Assembly (NCBI RefSeq): GCF_000986785.1 | Contig: NZ_LAYY01000002.1 | Span: 1-64,000 of the forward strand | From: Mesobacillus campisalis | Lineage (GTDB): Bacteria; Bacillota; Bacilli; Bacillales; Cytobacillaceae | Reading direction: 5' to 3' | Length of the DNA stretch: 64,000 nucleotides | Shown: piece after piece, positions 34,442-45,934 of the stretch | Numbering within the stretch: the stretch's first letter is position 1 | Layout of the letters: the number at the start of each line of letters is the position of its first letter | Position numbers and translations under genes: made by a program | Notes under the pieces: generated by a model | What the model was told of the DNA's origin: nothing | What the model saw: the letters and a program-made list of their open reading frames with translations, nothing else | Database searches by the model: none

Positions 34442-36470
34442 ACATAACCCGCTTGAACATTTTCTCCATCTCGTAAGTGGAGTAATGGACGATGATTGGG
34501 CGCCCGTGCGGACACGTAAACGGGTCCGAGGAACGTCTAAGCTCGTCCAGCAATGATTGAATCTCATCGTTGCGAAGATGGCGGTTGGCCTTGATGGAGC
34601 CTTTGCAGCTCATCAGGATTGCCGCTTCCTCACGCAATTTCTTGACATCCACCCTTTTCATCGACAAGAGCTGCTCAATCATCTCTTCGATCAGTTCTTT
34701 CTCCTCACCACGCGGAAACCACTGTGGATGGGAGCGGACAATATAGCTGTTATGCCCGAAGGATTCAAGGAAGACGCCCACCTTCTCGAGTTCATGAAGG
34801 TACTCATCAATCCGGATGCAATCATCAGGTGAATACTCGAATGTCAGCGGCACCAGCATATCCTGAAGCTCGCTTGCCACCTGGCCGACCTTCTCGCGGA
34901 AATATTCATACTTGATCCGTTCCTGGGCAGCATGCTGGTCAATGATATACAAGCCGCGGTCATTTTGGGCCAAAATATAGGTTCCGTGCATCTGGCCAAT
35001 CGGGTAGAGAGGCGGTACACGTGATGAGAAAGCTTCCCTGTCCGTCACTTGCGGCTCTGGCACTGCAAAGGATGCGTCATCTGGGAAGACCTCTGCTCGC
35101 CTGTCTTCTCCATACAACCCATTCCTTTGATCCGGTCTTACATCCCCTTGTTCCAGCATTTTACCGCCTGTTCCATTTGCAGGAACACCCTCAGACAGAT
35201 TCTCCTCCAATGCTCGTTCACGGACTTCCAGCCTGTCACTGGACCAACAGTCAGGAGTAGGAGCTTCGGCTATTGTTGCCTCAGGAAGGTCCTGATCCCA
35301 GGCAGGTTCTACAGCAGCATCATGCGTGGCAGGCCCGGACGCCTGCTTTTGCAAGCCGCTGTCTGTCCATGCACCTCCCTGGTTCAAGCTTTGCTGCCAA
35401 TCAGGCAGGTGCTCGAGCTCAAGGAAGGTCTGCTCCGACTTGGGCTTTTCGGCTTTTTTTGCCACAAAACCAGCCGGAATCAATTCCTTTGTCTTAAATA
35501 CATTTTTGACCGCTTCCGTGACAAGCTGGTTCAGTTCCTGCTCCTTGCTCAAGCGGACCTCCATTTTGGAAGGATGCACATTGACATCCACCAGCAGGGG
35601 ATCCATTTGGATATCGAGGAGCGCAACGGGGTAGCGCCCAATCGGAAGCAATGTATGATAGCCTTCCTGGATGGCTTTTGCCAACGCATAATTTTTGATG
35701 AACCGGCCGTTGATCATTGTGGAGATATAGTTCCTCGAGGCCCTGGTGACTTCAGGCAGGGTGATCCAGCCGCTGATTTTATAATCGAGGGATTCTGCCG
35801 AAATATTCACCATGCTTTTCACCATATTCATTCCATAGATGGCCGCAAGAACCTGTCTAGGATCGCCATTTCCATTCGTGTTCAAAAGCTTGCGCCCATT
35901 GTGCACAAGCCGAAGCGACACTTCAGGATGCGCAAGGGAGATGCGGTTGACCACATCGGTGATATTCCCAAGCTCCGTGTGAATCGTCTTCATATATTTA
36001 AGGCGGGCCGGGGTGTTGAAAAACAGGTCGGTCACCGTAATGTCGGTCCCTTTGCGGCTGTCGGCCTTTTCAACACTCACGACCTTTCCGCCCTCTATCA
36101 ACACTTTTGTTCCGGCATCCTGCCCCGTTGACGTCTTCATTTCGAGGCGGGAGACGGAAGCAATGCTTGGCAGCGCCTCACCGCGGAAACCTAGCGTCCT
36201 GATCCGGAAGAGGTCGTTTTCATCCTTGATTTTGCTTGTAGCATGGCGCTGAAAGGCGGCAAGAACATCGTCTTCCTCAATTCCATCGCCATTGTCGGTG
36301 ATCCGGATTTTTGCCATCCCCGCTTCTTCGATCTCGATTTCCACGACCGTACTTCCGGCGTCGATTGCGTTTTCCACCAATTCCTTTACAACCGAAGCAG
36401 GGCGTTCGACGACCTCTCCAGCCGCAATCTTGTTCGACAGTGCATCATCAAGCTGCCTGATCTTCCCCAT
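34440..36470 (-). CDS. mutL: MutL, mismatch repair endonuclease
   Basis: 676 residues. The GHKL ATPase domain has [27 protein letters not shown] and FRGEAL. A long linker (about 340-480) is low in conservation. The C-terminal domain carries the endonuclease motif [14 protein letters not shown] and, near the end, ACKGSIKAN-like [12 protein letters not shown] and CPHGRPI, which place it with nicking MutL proteins. It follows mutS with 32 nt between. Confidence 0.97.
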   Translation of the reverse strand: MGKIRQLDDALSNKIAAGEVVERPASVVKELVENAIDAGSTVVEIEIEEAGMAKIRITDNGDGIEEDDVLAAFQRHATSKIKDENDLFRIRTLGFRGEALPSIASVSRLEMKTSTGQDAGTKVLIEGGKVVSVEKADSRKGTDITVTDLFFNTPARLKYMKTIHTELGNITDVVNRISLAHPEVSLRLVHNGRKLLNTNGNGDPRQVLAAIYGMNMVKSMVNISAESLDYKISGWITLPEVTRASRNYISTMINGRFIKNYALAKAIQEGYHTLLPIGRYPVALLDIQMDPLLVDVNVHPSKMEVRLSKEQELNQLVTEAVKNVFKTKELIPAGFVAKKAEKPKSEQTFLELEHLPDWQQSLNQGGAWTDSGLQKQASGPATHDAAVEPAWDQDLPEATIAEAPTPDCWSSDRLEVRERALEENLSEGVPANGTGGKMLEQGDVRPDQRNGLYGEDRRAEVFPDDASFAVPEPQVTDREAFSSRVPPLYPIGQMHGTYILAQNDRGLYIIDQHAAQERIKYEYFREKVGQVASELQDMLVPLTFEYSPDDCIRIDEYLHELEKVGVFLESFGHNSYIVRSHPQWFPRGEEKELIEEMIEQLLSMKRVDVKKLREEAAILMSCKGSIKANRHLRNDEIQSLLDELRRSSDPFTCPHGRPIIVHYSTYEMEKMFKRVM

Positions 36471-36502
36471 CTTTCTCCCCCCTCCGTAAAAGTATCGTAA
36501 GG

Positions 36503-39223
36503 TTAATTCCTAAGTTTTCGCTGTAATTCGTACAGCATATTCATCGCCTGCAGCGGTGTCATATCAAGTATATCCAGTTCATTCAGCTTATCGAGAACAC
36601 GTTTTTCCTTCTTGCTGGCCGAGGAGCTTTTCACAGAGGGTACCTCTTCAAAGAAGGAAAGCTGGGCTTCTTCCTCGCTCTTTTCAACAGTTTGCTGCAG
36701 TAGCGGTTCCACTTCCTTTACTGGTGTCGGCATGGATACTGGCCCTGCCAAGCCCTCCTTAAAGGAACCGGCTTGTCCGCCAGTTCTCCGGCCGCCTAGG
36801 GAAGCCATCTGACTGGACGGCATCCCAGATGCAGTGTCTGTTTTATCCTTGTTTTCAAGTGCCTCAAGGATTTCCGCTGCACGGCCGATCAGCTCGGCAG
36901 GAAGTTCCGCCAGCTGCGCGACATGGATTCCGTAGCTCTTATCTGCAGCCCCTTCCTTGATTTTATGAAGGAACACGACTTTACCGTTTTGTTCAATGGC
37001 TGAAACATGGATGTTCTTGAGCTTGCCCAATTCCTGGTCCAGGGCCGTCAGCTCATGGTAGTGTGTGGAAAATAAAGTCTTGGCGCCAATTTTATCATGG
37101 ATATACTCAATTATCGCCTGGGCAAGTGCCATGCCGTCATAAGTGGACGTTCCCCGGCCGATTTCATCAAAAAGAATCAGGCTGCTTTCCGTTGCATTCG
37201 CTATCGCATTGTTGGCTTCAAGCATTTCAACCATAAAAGTACTCTGCCCCGAAATCAAATCGTCCGCTGCCCCAATCCTGGTAAATACCTGATCAAAGAC
37301 AGGCAAAACCGCTTCTGATGCTGGTACGAAACAGCCGATTTGCGCCATGATCGCCGTCAGGGCAATCTGTCTCATATAGGTGCTCTTACCAGACATGTTC
37401 GGACCTGTAATCAGCAGAAGTTCCCGTTCGCTGTCCATATAACAGTCATTTGGGACGTATTCCTGCGCCGACATCACTTTTTCAACAACAGGATGGCGGC
37501 CGTCCTTAAGGAGAATTTTCCGCTCCTCTGTAAATGCCGGTTTCACATAATGCCGCTGCTCGCTCAGCTCAGCAAAGCTTGTCAAAACATCCAGCTCGCT
37601 GACCGCCTTGGAGAGGGCCTGCAATCTTGGGATGAACTCTTTCACCGTTTCCCGGATGTTGACAAAGATTTCGTATTCCAGCTCAACAATCTTTTCTTCC
37701 GCCTGTAATATCAGATCCTCTTTCTCTTTCAATTCGGGAGTGATAAAGCGTTCGGCATTCGAGAGAGTCTGCTTCCGCTCATATTGGCCTTCCTGAAGAA
37801 GGTGCAGGTTAGCCTTTGTGACTTCGATATAATAGCCAAACACACGGTTATAGCCGATTTTCAAAGATTTGATGCCGGTCTTTTCCCGCTCTTGGCGTTC
37901 AAGACTGGCAATCCACGTTTTTCCGTTCCGGCTGGCATCACGGTATTGGTCAAGCTGCCCATCATAGCCATCGCGGATGATATTGCCCTCTTTTACAGAG
38001 ATGGGCGGGCTTTCGACCAATGCCTGCTCAAGCAGGTCTGTAACCTCTTCGCAGGGATCCAGCTTCTCGGCAAGACGGGCTGCCGCCTCTGCCTCAATAC
38101 TGTTCAGCGTCTCCTTTAAGACAGGAACCTGCATCAGGGATTTCTTGAGCTGTACCAGGTCACGGGCATTGACATTTCCAAAGGCCACCCTTCCGGCGAG
38201 CCGCTCCAAATCGTAGACCTCTTTCAGCTTTTCACGGATTTCATGACGCTCAAAAAAGTGGGAGATAAACAGCTCAACCACTTCCTGCCGCTGCCGGATT
38301 CCCTGGACGTTGATCAGCGGACGATTGATCCACTGTTTGAGCATCCGCCCGCCCATCGCTGTTTTTGTTTCATCCAGCAGCCAAAGGAGCGACCCTTTTT
38401 TTGCGGTGGAACGAATCGTTTCTGTCAGTTCCAGATTTCGCTTCGAAAAGAAATCAATTTTCATAAATTGCTGAATTTCATAAAATGTGACAGGTTGCAG
38501 ATGGTCGAGATTTCTTTTTTGCGTCCGGTGAAGATAGTTGAACAGCCTGGCTGCAGAAAGTTTTGCGGCTTCTTCATCCAACCCCTCAAGAAGATTTGTA
38601 TAGGCTTCGTTTACCTCTGTATTATCTTCATAAGAGATTGCGAGGACAGACCGCTCCGTTAGCTTTTTCTGAAGCTCGTCCGGTGTCGAAGAATCCAGTA
38701 CCACTTCCTTAGAACCTGACAGGGACAGTTCGTTCAGCACATCATCAAAATTTCCGGCCAGCAGTGTCACCCGGCTTTCCCCGGTCGAAAGGTCGCTGCA
38801 GGCAAATCCATATGTACCGCCTTTGAAAGCGGAAACAGATGCAATGAAGTTATTCTCCTTATCATTCAGACCGCGTCCTTCCATCACGGTTCCCGGAGTT
38901 ATCAGCTGAACAACCTCTCGTCTGACAACCCCTTTTGCTGCCTTGGGATCTTCCGTCTGCTCGCAAATGGCGACCTTGTACCCTTTTTGGATGAGCTGTT
39001 CAATGTACCCTTGCGCAGAATGGTAAGGCACCCCGCACATTGGAATTCTCTCCGTCCCGCCGCCGTCACGGCTGGTCAGCGTGATTTCCAATTCCTGTGA
39101 TGCCTTTATTGCATCTTCAAAAAACATTTCATAAAAATCGCCTAGGCGAAAAAATAAAAAGGCATCCTGATAATCTGCCTTTATCTGTAAGTATTGCATC
39201 ATCATCGGCGTATAAGCAGCCAT
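36503..39223 (-). CDS. mutS: MutS, mismatch recognition ATPase
   Basis: 906 residues, about 48 longer than B. subtilis MutS; the extra length lies in the C-terminal linker (about 800-880). The mismatch-binding FYE motif is in [11 protein letters not shown] (about 30-40). Walker A is [13 protein letters not shown], Walker [17 protein letters not shown]. The last 25 residues ([22 protein letters not shown]) are the tetramerisation region. First gene of mutSL; cotE lies about 180 bp upstream on the same strand. Confidence 0.97.
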   Translation of the reverse strand: MAAYTPMMMQYLQIKADYQDAFLFFRLGDFYEMFFEDAIKASQELEITLTSRDGGGTERIPMCGVPYHSAQGYIEQLIQKGYKVAICEQTEDPKAAKGVVRREVVQLITPGTVMEGRGLNDKENNFIASVSAFKGGTYGFACSDLSTGESRVTLLAGNFDDVLNELSLSGSKEVVLDSSTPDELQKKLTERSVLAISYEDNTEVNEAYTNLLEGLDEEAAKLSAARLFNYLHRTQKRNLDHLQPVTFYEIQQFMKIDFFSKRNLELTETIRSTAKKGSLLWLLDETKTAMGGRMLKQWINRPLINVQGIRQRQEVVELFISHFFERHEIREKLKEVYDLERLAGRVAFGNVNARDLVQLKKSLMQVPVLKETLNSIEAEAAARLAEKLDPCEEVTDLLEQALVESPPISVKEGNIIRDGYDGQLDQYRDASRNGKTWIASLERQEREKTGIKSLKIGYNRVFGYYIEVTKANLHLLQEGQYERKQTLSNAERFITPELKEKEDLILQAEEKIVELEYEIFVNIRETVKEFIPRLQALSKAVSELDVLTSFAELSEQRHYVKPAFTEERKILLKDGRHPVVEKVMSAQEYVPNDCYMDSERELLLITGPNMSGKSTYMRQIALTAIMAQIGCFVPASEAVLPVFDQVFTRIGAADDLISGQSTFMVEMLEANNAIANATESSLILFDEIGRGTSTYDGMALAQAIIEYIHDKIGAKTLFSTHYHELTALDQELGKLKNIHVSAIEQNGKVVFLHKIKEGAADKSYGIHVAQLAELPAELIGRAAEILEALENKDKTDTASGMPSSQMASLGGRRTGGQAGSFKEGLAGPVSMPTPVKEVEPLLQQTVEKSEEEAQLSFFEEVPSVKSSSASKKEKRVLDKLNELDILDMTPLQAMNMLYELQRKLRN

Positions 39224-39361
39224 TCATAAGTCCCCCAAAAACATGTTTGATCCTTTTCTAAAAATCTATTATATCATACCGGCAGCACTTCTTCAGTGGG
39301 GGTTTTCTCCATCGAAATAGCCTCGGTTCCATCTTTATCGCATTCAGCATGGTTTCTGCAA

Positions 39362-39397
39362 AAAAAAAACTAGGAAGCACAACCTTCCTAGTTTTAT
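39362..39397 (-). terminator. cotE terminator
   Basis: Arms AACTAGGAAGG and CCTTCCTAGTT with loop about 5, then eight T on the minus strand. Confidence 0.9.
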
Positions 39398-39398
39398 C

Positions 39399-39941
39399 CT
39401 ATTCCTCTTCGCCAAGCAGGAATTCCGGATTCAAATCTTCGAATTCTTCGTCATCGACATCAAAGCCCCAGTCATCGTCGCAGTCCTCGCACCCATCAGG
39501 ATTGATGGCGACGCACACTTTTGTTTCGCCAATCACTTCTGTCAGGAATTCTCTCTCCACATGGACAATAATTTTATTGCCATTCGGGGAAATGACTGCT
39601 TCGATGCAGTTTGGCTGCTGCAAGACCTGAACAAGGACTTCATGGTCATCCAGGCAATCAGGATCACGGTACTTCAACTTGATGACATCGCAATACGTCA
39701 CTTTTTCTGTTACGACTTCAGTTCTCGTATTATCATCAAAAGAGTACCAGCAGTTGATTTCATATGAACCGTTGACCTCAACTGTTTTCCCGGACTTTTT
39801 CGCCTTATATTTGTGGTTTATGACCCAGCATCCAAGAATGCTGCATGGATCGTGCGGTGGGCAGATCGTATGATTGGACTGGGTAAACTTACGTCCTTTC
39901 GCTACGACGGCTTTCGTGATAATCTCTCTGTATTCTCCCAT
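39399..39941 (-). CDS. cotE: CotE, outer spore coat morphogenetic protein
   Basis: 180 residues from ATG 39941, placed by GAGGAGGGT; the protein then begins [20 protein letters not shown], as in other CotE proteins. The CotE core contains [15 protein letters not shown] and [10 protein letters not shown], and the C-terminus is strongly acidic ([21 protein letters not shown]). CotE assembles the outer coat of the spore and is made in the mother cell. Confidence 0.96.
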   Translation of the reverse strand: MGEYREIITKAVVAKGRKFTQSNHTICPPHDPCSILGCWVINHKYKAKKSGKTVEVNGSYEINCWYSFDDNTRTEVVTEKVTYCDVIKLKYRDPDCLDDHEVLVQVLQQPNCIEAVISPNGNKIIVHVEREFLTEVIGETKVCVAINPDGCEDCDDDWGFDVDDEEFEDLNPEFLLGEEE

Positions 39942-39959
39942 TGCGAGCGAACCCTCCTC

Positions 39960-40160
39960 AATCTTTTTCACTTCATCCTATGCGGGACAGTAGTCTAGTG
40001 TGCGCGAGATTTATCTGTCTCCCGTGTATCAATCAAGGCATATAACATGATATGCCCATAGCCCTGAAAGGTTCCGGAGGAGATCATCAAGGAGAGCTGT
40101 TTTACCTGTCCCAAGCTCCTGGAAGCACAGAAAGGCAATGAGTTGGCAGCAACGAAGCAA
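39960..40160. other. Intergenic region between ricA and cotE
   Basis: No ORF with a ribosome site. It should hold the cotE promoter, but no sigma-E or sigma-K box could be assigned with confidence. Confidence 0.4.
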
Positions 40161-40207
40161 AAAAAGGTGCCAGGACCTTCCCGATTAGGAAGTTCCTGAC
40201 ACCTTTA
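40161..40207 (-). terminator. ricA terminator
   Basis: A long hairpin, AAAGGTGTCAGGAA with TCCTGGCACCTTT, followed by T on the minus strand. Confidence 0.88.
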
Positions 40208-40216
40208 GTATCCATA

Positions 40217-40645
40217 TTAATGGCTGCAGTTGCCGCCTTTGGCAAGGGCTGCACCTGTTTCACCGCGAAGGACGTCGCCGCCAGTGGTGCGGAGAATTTC
40301 ATCTGTTACCGTGTTGGAGATGGTTGAAGCTACAATTTGCAGCAAGTCATTGACATCAAGCTGGGATTCTTTAAATTCCTGGACAACCGGAATTTCATCA
40401 AGTTCGGCTTCCAGCTTGGCAATCTTCTCTTCCGTTTTCTTAAGGGCTTCTTCTTTTCCATAATGCTTGTAATTGACGGCCTGCTTTTGCAGTCCTTTAA
40501 TGGAAGAAATCAGCATGCTGACTTTCTCGTTTTCATGGATATGCGCCTCTGCACGCTTGAAGAAATCAACTTCTTCTGTCTCAGCAATCATTTGCGCAAG
40601 CTCTTTTGCACGTTCCATAATATCGTCTTTTGTATATTTCGCCAT
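40217..40645 (-). CDS. ricA: RicA (YmcA), subunit of the Ric complex
   Basis: 142 residues, all-helical: ISSIKGLQKQAVNYKHYGK and LDVNDLLQIVASTISNTVTDEIL are characteristic of YmcA. The cysteine in the C-terminal GGNCSH is the expected iron-sulfur ligand. RicA, RicT and RicF form a complex that acts with RNase Y in mRNA maturation and promotes competence, biofilm formation and sporulation. It begins one base after the miaB stop, so it is co-translated with it, as in B. subtilis ymcB-ymcA. Its partner RNase Y is at 46828-48390. Confidence 0.95.
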   Translation of the reverse strand: MAKYTKDDIMERAKELAQMIAETEEVDFFKRAEAHIHENEKVSMLISSIKGLQKQAVNYKHYGKEEALKKTEEKIAKLEAELDEIPVVQEFKESQLDVNDLLQIVASTISNTVTDEILRTTGGDVLRGETGAALAKGGNCSH

Positions 40646-40646
40646 C

Positions 40647-42191
40647 CTAATTCACCTCAACCGATTGTAGTTCTTCGACCATTTCCCCGTTTAATGACCA
40701 TGTTTTTGCATCTGTGATTTTAACTTTGACAATCTTGCCAATCGCTGTTTTCGGACCAACAAAGTTTACCAGCTTGCTCTTGCTTGTATAGCCTGCCAGA
40801 ACATCCGGGTTGTTTTTGCTTTCTCCTTCTACCAGCACTTCGACCGTTTGGCCCTTATATTTTTTCAGTGCCTCAGCAGACAATTCGTTTACAAGAGCAT
40901 TCAAGCGCTGAAGGCGTTCTTTTTTCACTTCCATAGGGACATTATCCTGCATTTTCGCAGCAGGCGTACCTTCCCTAGGCGAGTAGATGAAGGTGTAAGC
41001 CGACTCATAGCCAACCTCCCTGTATAGGGAGAGAGTTTCTTCAAATTGCTCATCTGTTTCGTTCGGATATCCGACAATGATATCTGTAGTGAGCGCCACA
41101 TCCGGAATCGCCGCTTTAATTTTTCTGACCAGTTCAAGATACTGTTCACGCGTATATTTACGCGCCATGATTTTCAGGACATCCGTAGAGCCCGACTGGA
41201 CCGGAAGATGGATGTGGTTCATCAAATTGCCGCCTTTGGCCAGAACCTCAATCAGGTGGTCGTCGAAATCACGCGGATGGCTGGTTGTGAAGCGAATTCT
41301 AGGGATATCAATCTTGCGGATTTCATCCATCAAATCACCAAGGCCGTACTTGCGGTCCGTGAAGTCCTTGCCATAAGCATTGACATTTTGGCCGAGCAGG
41401 GTAATTTCCTGATAGCCTTGCGCTGCAAGCTGCCGCACTTCATGGATGATCTCTTCCGGACGGCGGCTCCTCTCTTTCCCACGTGTATAAGGAACGATGC
41501 AGTAGGTACAGAATTTATCGCAGCCATACATGATGTTGACCCATCCCTTGATATTTCCACGGCGGACTTTTGGAAGGTTTTCAATCACATCGCCTTCCTT
41601 GGACCACACTTCGATGACCATTTCCTTGGACATATACGCTTCATGCAGAATATTTGGGAGGCGGTGGATATTATGCGTTCCAAATATCATGTCTACTTGT
41701 GTATAGGTCTTGAGGATTTTATTGACAACGGACTCTTCCTGGGACATGCAGCCGCACACTCCAAGAAGCAAATCCGGCTTCTGGGTTTTCAGGTGCTTCA
41801 AATGACCAAGTTCACCAAACACTTTGTTTTCCGCGTTTTCGCGGATGGCACATGTATTTAAAAGGATGACATTGGCATCTTCCACTGAATCTGTCGGTTC
41901 ATAGCCGAGAGCCATGAAAATTCCGGCCATAACCTCGGTGTCATGCTCGTTCATCTGGCAGCCGTAGGTTCTGATATAGAACTTCCTGCCATTCCCCAAA
42001 CCCCGGAATTCCTCGGAGATTTGGAAATCATCATGGTATTTTACTTCTTCTTTACCGCGTTTCTTGGCATCCTTTAAAGAAGGGGGAACAAATACAGTTT
42101 CGAAGTACTTGCTGTAATCCTTGGCGGATTTTTTGTCCGAAGGATTGGCTTTTTGTACTTGCTGGCCTTCAAGGCGCTGATTTTCATTCAT
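40647..42191 (-). CDS. miaB: MiaB, tRNA methylthiotransferase
   Basis: 514 residues from ATG 42191, fixed by AAAGGAGATC; B. subtilis MiaB has 509. After a variable N-terminus the UPF0004 domain has [13 protein letters not shown] with its cluster cysteines (also [12 protein letters not shown] and [10 protein letters not shown]). The radical SAM cysteines are in [17 protein letters not shown] domain closes the protein. It converts i6A37, made by MiaA, to ms2i6A37 in tRNA. Confidence 0.96.
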   Translation of the reverse strand: MNENQRLEGQQVQKANPSDKKSAKDYSKYFETVFVPPSLKDAKKRGKEEVKYHDDFQISEEFRGLGNGRKFYIRTYGCQMNEHDTEVMAGIFMALGYEPTDSVEDANVILLNTCAIRENAENKVFGELGHLKHLKTQKPDLLLGVCGCMSQEESVVNKILKTYTQVDMIFGTHNIHRLPNILHEAYMSKEMVIEVWSKEGDVIENLPKVRRGNIKGWVNIMYGCDKFCTYCIVPYTRGKERSRRPEEIIHEVRQLAAQGYQEITLLGQNVNAYGKDFTDRKYGLGDLMDEIRKIDIPRIRFTTSHPRDFDDHLIEVLAKGGNLMNHIHLPVQSGSTDVLKIMARKYTREQYLELVRKIKAAIPDVALTTDIIVGYPNETDEQFEETLSLYREVGYESAYTFIYSPREGTPAAKMQDNVPMEVKKERLQRLNALVNELSAEALKKYKGQTVEVLVEGESKNNPDVLAGYTSKSKLVNFVGPKTAIGKIVKVKITDAKTWSLNGEMVEELQSVEVN

Positions 42192-42381
42192 CGTTTGATC
42201 TCCTTTCGCGAGCTGTTCATCAATAGCACTGCTCAGCAAAACTTTAAACATACAATTAATAATTATAAACGTTAAGGGGCATACAAACAATAACCCATGT
42301 CACAGTTCCAGCTATCACCTGAAAAAATTCCATTATAGGCTAGGCAGCTCTTCAATGCCCCTACTTACAATGGCTTCAAGA

Positions 42382-42412
42382 CAAAAGCCCCAATCAAATG
42401 ATTGGGGCTTTG
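42382..42412 (-). terminator. korAB terminator
   Basis: Arms AAGCCCCAATCA and TGATTGGGGCTTT form a hairpin followed by TTTTGTC on the minus strand. Confidence 0.9.
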
Positions 42413-42416
42413 CAAC

Positions 42417-43283
42417 TTAAACAAATTCCGCTGTCAATTTATCGAAGTATTCCTGGTCAAGCGTAAGGTCTGCATTGGCAAGCGGCGTTTCAGAATAGCC
42501 ATTGATCATTTCCTGATACGATTTGCGCTCGGTGTTCTGGTAGATCAACCCAGTAACAAGTCCATCATGCTTCATCAATGTCTGCATTGCCAATTCGCGG
42601 CTGGATGGATCATATCCTTCAACATCGCTCAGCTTTGTCAGGTTTTCCTTAAACCAGTCATATGTGTTGACCTTGTTGTACGTAACACATGGACTGAACA
42701 CGTTGATCAGCGAGAATCCTTTATGCTTGATTCCTGCTTCAATCAGGGCCGTCAGATCCTTAAGGTCCGTTGAAAAGCTTTGAGCCACGAAGGTTGCGCC
42801 TGCCGTAAGAGCCATCTCCATAGGGGAAATCGCCTGCTCAATCGAACCTTGCGGAGTGGACTTTGTTTTAAAACCAGCCGCAGAACGCGGAGAGGTCTGT
42901 CCTTTTGTAAGACCGTAAATCTGGTTATCCATAACAATATAAGTGATATCAATATTCCTGCGGATCGCATGGATGGTATGTCCCATTCCAATTGCAAACC
43001 CATCTCCGTCTCCTCCGGAAGCGATAACCGTCAAATCGCGGTTGGCCATTTTGACACCTTGCGCGATTGGCAGGGAGCGGCCATGGATTCCATGGAACCC
43101 GTAAGAATTGATATATCCTGAAATACGGCCGGAACAGCCGATTCCGGATACAACAGCCAAATTCTCAGGTTCAAGCCCGACATTGGCAGCTGCCCGCTGC
43201 ATGGCTGCCTGTACAGAGAAGTCGCCGCAGCCTGGGCACCAGTTTGGTTTTACATTATTACGAAAGTCTTTAAAAGTGGCCAT
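42417..43283 (-). CDS. korB: 2-oxoacid:ferredoxin oxidoreductase, beta subunit
   Basis: 288 residues. WCPGCGDFSVQAAMQ carries cluster- and TPP-linked cysteines; GIGCSGRISGYINSYGFHGIHGRSLPIA and the thiamine diphosphate motif GGDGDGFAIG (about 90-100) define the KorB family. With KorA it oxidatively decarboxylates 2-oxoglutarate (or a related 2-oxoacid) to the CoA thioester with ferredoxin as acceptor. It begins one base after the korA stop. Confidence 0.93.
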   Translation of the reverse strand: MATFKDFRNNVKPNWCPGCGDFSVQAAMQRAAANVGLEPENLAVVSGIGCSGRISGYINSYGFHGIHGRSLPIAQGVKMANRDLTVIASGGDGDGFAIGMGHTIHAIRRNIDITYIVMDNQIYGLTKGQTSPRSAAGFKTKSTPQGSIEQAISPMEMALTAGATFVAQSFSTDLKDLTALIEAGIKHKGFSLINVFSPCVTYNKVNTYDWFKENLTKLSDVEGYDPSSRELAMQTLMKHDGLVTGLIYQNTERKSYQEMINGYSETPLANADLTLDQEYFDKLTAEFV

Positions 43284-45020
43284 TTAGAACAACTCCTTGC
43301 ATTTCGTGTGGATTTCATGCGGCAAGAAAGGATTTCCGTCGTACTTTAGGATTTTGTTGATCTTCCCATGGCTTCCGACGTTCATCTTCAGGATGTTTGC
43401 CAGCTGACCTGTTGCATTGTTTTCAATGATGGCAACCTTTTTAGCCGATTGGACAAGCGGAAGGATTTCATCAACCGGGAATGGATGGATCAAACGAACT
43501 TGAGCATGGTTTACTTTAATTCCATCTTGCTCTAGTCGGCCCATCGCTTCCTCAATCGCGCCTCTTGTCGAGTTGAAACCAACGATCAGAAGGTCTGCTT
43601 CCTCATGCGGAGCGTTCTTATGGACTGGATTATTAAATTTGATATTTTCGATCTTGCGCATGCGCTTATCCATCTGTGCGATACGGTTGGCTGCAGATTC
43701 GGAAGGTTTTCCTGTCTCCTCATGCTCAACACCGGTCACATGATGGATACCATTCTTCATTCCTGGAATCACGCGCGGTGATACACCGTCTTCTGTTACT
43801 TCATAGCGCTTGAAGTATCCTTTATTTTCAATTTCAGGAAGGTCTCCTGACTGCAGTTTTCCGCGGCGGATTTCCACCTTGTCAAACTCAAGCGGCTCAA
43901 CTGTCTGCTTTCCGAGTGAGAGCTGAAGGTCTGTAAGAACGATGACCGGGCACTGATATTCCTCCGCAAGGTTGAAGGCTTCGGCCGTATCATAGAAGGC
44001 TTCCTGGACCGTGCTTGGAGCCATGACAATCTTTGGAATTTCACCATGTGTTCCATAAATCATCGCCATCAGATCGGACTGTTCCTGTTTTGTCGGCAAT
44101 CCTGTTGAAGGACCACCGCGCTGAGTATCTACAATTACCAAAGGAGTTTCCGTAATCCCGGAAAGGCCAATAGCTTCCATCTTAAGAGATAAACCAGGGC
44201 CAGCAGAAGCAGTAAGGGCACGGACACCGCCATAGTTTGCACCAATCGCCATCGTAACGGCAGCAATTTCGTCTTCCGTCTGAATGACAGTACCGCCAAC
44301 TGCAGGAAGCTTTTTGATCAGATATTCCATGATTTCCGAAGCCGGGGTAATTGGGTAGGCAGCCATGAAACGGCAGCCTCCAGCCATGGCGCCAAGAGCG
44401 ATAGCATCGTTTCCGATCATGAACAGACGCTTCTGGCCATCTGCCTTGTCAAGCTGCATAGCTCCAACTTTTTCGCCAAGCTTTTCTTTCATATGATCAT
44501 AGCCAGCCTGAATTGCTTCCATATTCTTGTCGACAACCTGCTGCCCTTTGCGTCCGAAGATTTCCTGTACGACTTCTTCAAATACTTTAATATCAAGGTC
44601 CAAAACAGCGCTTGTTGCACCGATGGCAACCATGTTTTTCATTAGAGATGTGCCAAGCTCGGTTGCGATTTCTGTGAATGGAACCGCATACAAAGAAGCT
44701 TGTGTATCTTCCGGCTTTTTAGGGTCGAATTTCGTGTCTGCCATGATGACACCATTTTCGTGAAGCTCTTTGTAGTTCACATCAATGGTCTCTTGGTCAA
44801 AAGCAACGAGGATGTCCAAATCATCGGAAATGGAGCGGACCTGCGTTGTGCTGACACGGATCTTGTTATTTGTATGTCCACCTTTAATCCTTGAAGAAAA
44901 ATGGCGGTATCCATACAAATAGTAGCCAAGCCGGTTTAATGCAATCGAAAAAATCTCTCCAGTACTTTCTATTCCTTCTCCCTGCTGTCCTCCAACTTTC
45001 CATGAAAGTTGATTGATCAT
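43284..45020 (-). CDS. korA: 2-oxoacid:ferredoxin oxidoreductase, fused gamma-alpha subunit
   Basis: 578 residues. The N-terminal 190 residues are the gamma domain (KVGGQQGEGIESTGEIF, HFSSRIKGGHTNN). The alpha pyrimidine domain follows from about 200 (FMAAYPITPASEIMEYL, TASAGPGLSLKMEAIGLS), then a C-terminal domain with FNSTRGAIEEAM and NNATGQLA. The gamma-alpha fusion is usual for KorA of aerobic Firmicutes. ATG follows AGGGGTG. In B. subtilis this place next to miaB is held by tdh-kbl. Confidence 0.93.
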   Translation of the reverse strand: MINQLSWKVGGQQGEGIESTGEIFSIALNRLGYYLYGYRHFSSRIKGGHTNNKIRVSTTQVRSISDDLDILVAFDQETIDVNYKELHENGVIMADTKFDPKKPEDTQASLYAVPFTEIATELGTSLMKNMVAIGATSAVLDLDIKVFEEVVQEIFGRKGQQVVDKNMEAIQAGYDHMKEKLGEKVGAMQLDKADGQKRLFMIGNDAIALGAMAGGCRFMAAYPITPASEIMEYLIKKLPAVGGTVIQTEDEIAAVTMAIGANYGGVRALTASAGPGLSLKMEAIGLSGITETPLVIVDTQRGGPSTGLPTKQEQSDLMAMIYGTHGEIPKIVMAPSTVQEAFYDTAEAFNLAEEYQCPVIVLTDLQLSLGKQTVEPLEFDKVEIRRGKLQSGDLPEIENKGYFKRYEVTEDGVSPRVIPGMKNGIHHVTGVEHEETGKPSESAANRIAQMDKRMRKIENIKFNNPVHKNAPHEEADLLIVGFNSTRGAIEEAMGRLEQDGIKVNHAQVRLIHPFPVDEILPLVQSAKKVAIIENNATGQLANILKMNVGSHGKINKILKYDGNPFLPHEIHTKCKELF

Positions 45021-45146
45021 CTCTTACACCCCTTTAGGTACGAAAAAAATATGTAATTATGTTTCTTTCATAAATTGTAGCATTTTTCCAAGTAAATCAC
45101 TAGACTTACCCAACATTTATTGTATTAAAACCTCTACTTGGACCAA

Positions 45147-45162
45147 TACTAAACGCTTTCAA
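45147..45162 (-). promoter_or_regulatory. Candidate catabolite (cre) site upstream of korAB
   Basis: On the minus strand TTGAAAGCGTTTAGTA matches the CcpA consensus TGWAARCGYTWNCW in all but one position. It lies about 130 bp upstream of korA. The promoter itself was not located. Confidence 0.35.
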
Positions 45163-45414
45163 TTCTAGACCTATGCACCAAAAATTGCAACCCTTTCAAG
45201 GGAAATATTGACCAAAATACGTATATTTTTTTATTTTTTAGATTTATTATTAAAATTCTTTTTTACACAATGAGCTGTATATTAGAAACCGTAATTTTGC
45301 TATCATTTTTCACCTGAAAGCAGCCAATTTGTGAATTCTTCCCCTCTAGGTTGTTATTCCAAAATAACAATATCCTTGACAGCCTGGCGAGCCGCGGCTC
45401 CATGCTTCTCAACG
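45163..45414. other. Intergenic region upstream of korA
   Basis: AT-rich, with stops in all frames and no ribosome-site-led ORF. Nothing recognised beyond the candidate cre site adjoining it. Confidence 0.4.
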
Positions 45415-45458
45415 CAAAAAAAACCATTCGAAAGCGACTGCAAACGAATGGTTTCTAC
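45415..45458 (-). terminator. spoVS terminator
   Basis: Arms AAACCATTCG and CGAATGGTTT with a loop of about 17 nt, then T on the minus strand. Confidence 0.8.
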
Positions 45459-45480
45459 TTTGTGACTTTTTTCCGGCAGA

Positions 45481-45741
45481 CTATCTGGGCTCAATAATCA
45501 GCTTGATGGCGGTTCGTTCTTCCCCATCAATCAGAATATCGGTAAAGGCCGGGATGCAAATCAAATCGACTCCGCTAGGCGCTACAAATCCTCTTGCGAT
45601 CGCTACTGCCTTGACAGCCTGATTCAATGCACCCGCACCGATTGCCTGGATTTCGGCTGCCCCTCTTTCACGCAGCACTCCAGCAAGCGCACCAGCTACA
45701 GAATTAGGATTAGATTTTGCTGAAACTTTTAATATTTCCAT
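45481..45741 (-). CDS. spoVS: SpoVS, stage V sporulation protein
   Basis: 86 residues, nearly invariant family: MEILKVSAKSNPNSVAGALAG at the start, IQAIGAGALNQAVKAVAIARG in the centre. The small Alba-like fold probably binds nucleic acid. It is needed for coat assembly and septation timing in B. subtilis. ATG follows AGGAGG. It lies downstream of rny and ymdB, as in B. subtilis. Confidence 0.97.
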   Translation of the reverse strand: MEILKVSAKSNPNSVAGALAGVLRERGAAEIQAIGAGALNQAVKAVAIARGFVAPSGVDLICIPAFTDILIDGEERTAIKLIIEPR

Positions 45742-45934
45742 TCCTAGCTCCTCCTTATTTTCTCCCCAAACCCGAATGCAAGCTCACACCCAGGATAAGT
45801 TTGTTCCACTCTACTATATTCATGGACTTGCGCCTGTATGCAGCACAGGCCCAAAAAAGGAGATAGAGAAAAAAAGAATTGCAAGCCTCGCATGAGTATC
45901 TTCCCAATATCTATGATTTCTCTGCAGAAGTCGA

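Noticed and set aside
35049-36131. 360-codon plus-strand frame inside mutL
   Set aside because: It is the shadow of mutL; the minus-strand protein has full MutL motifs and this one has none.
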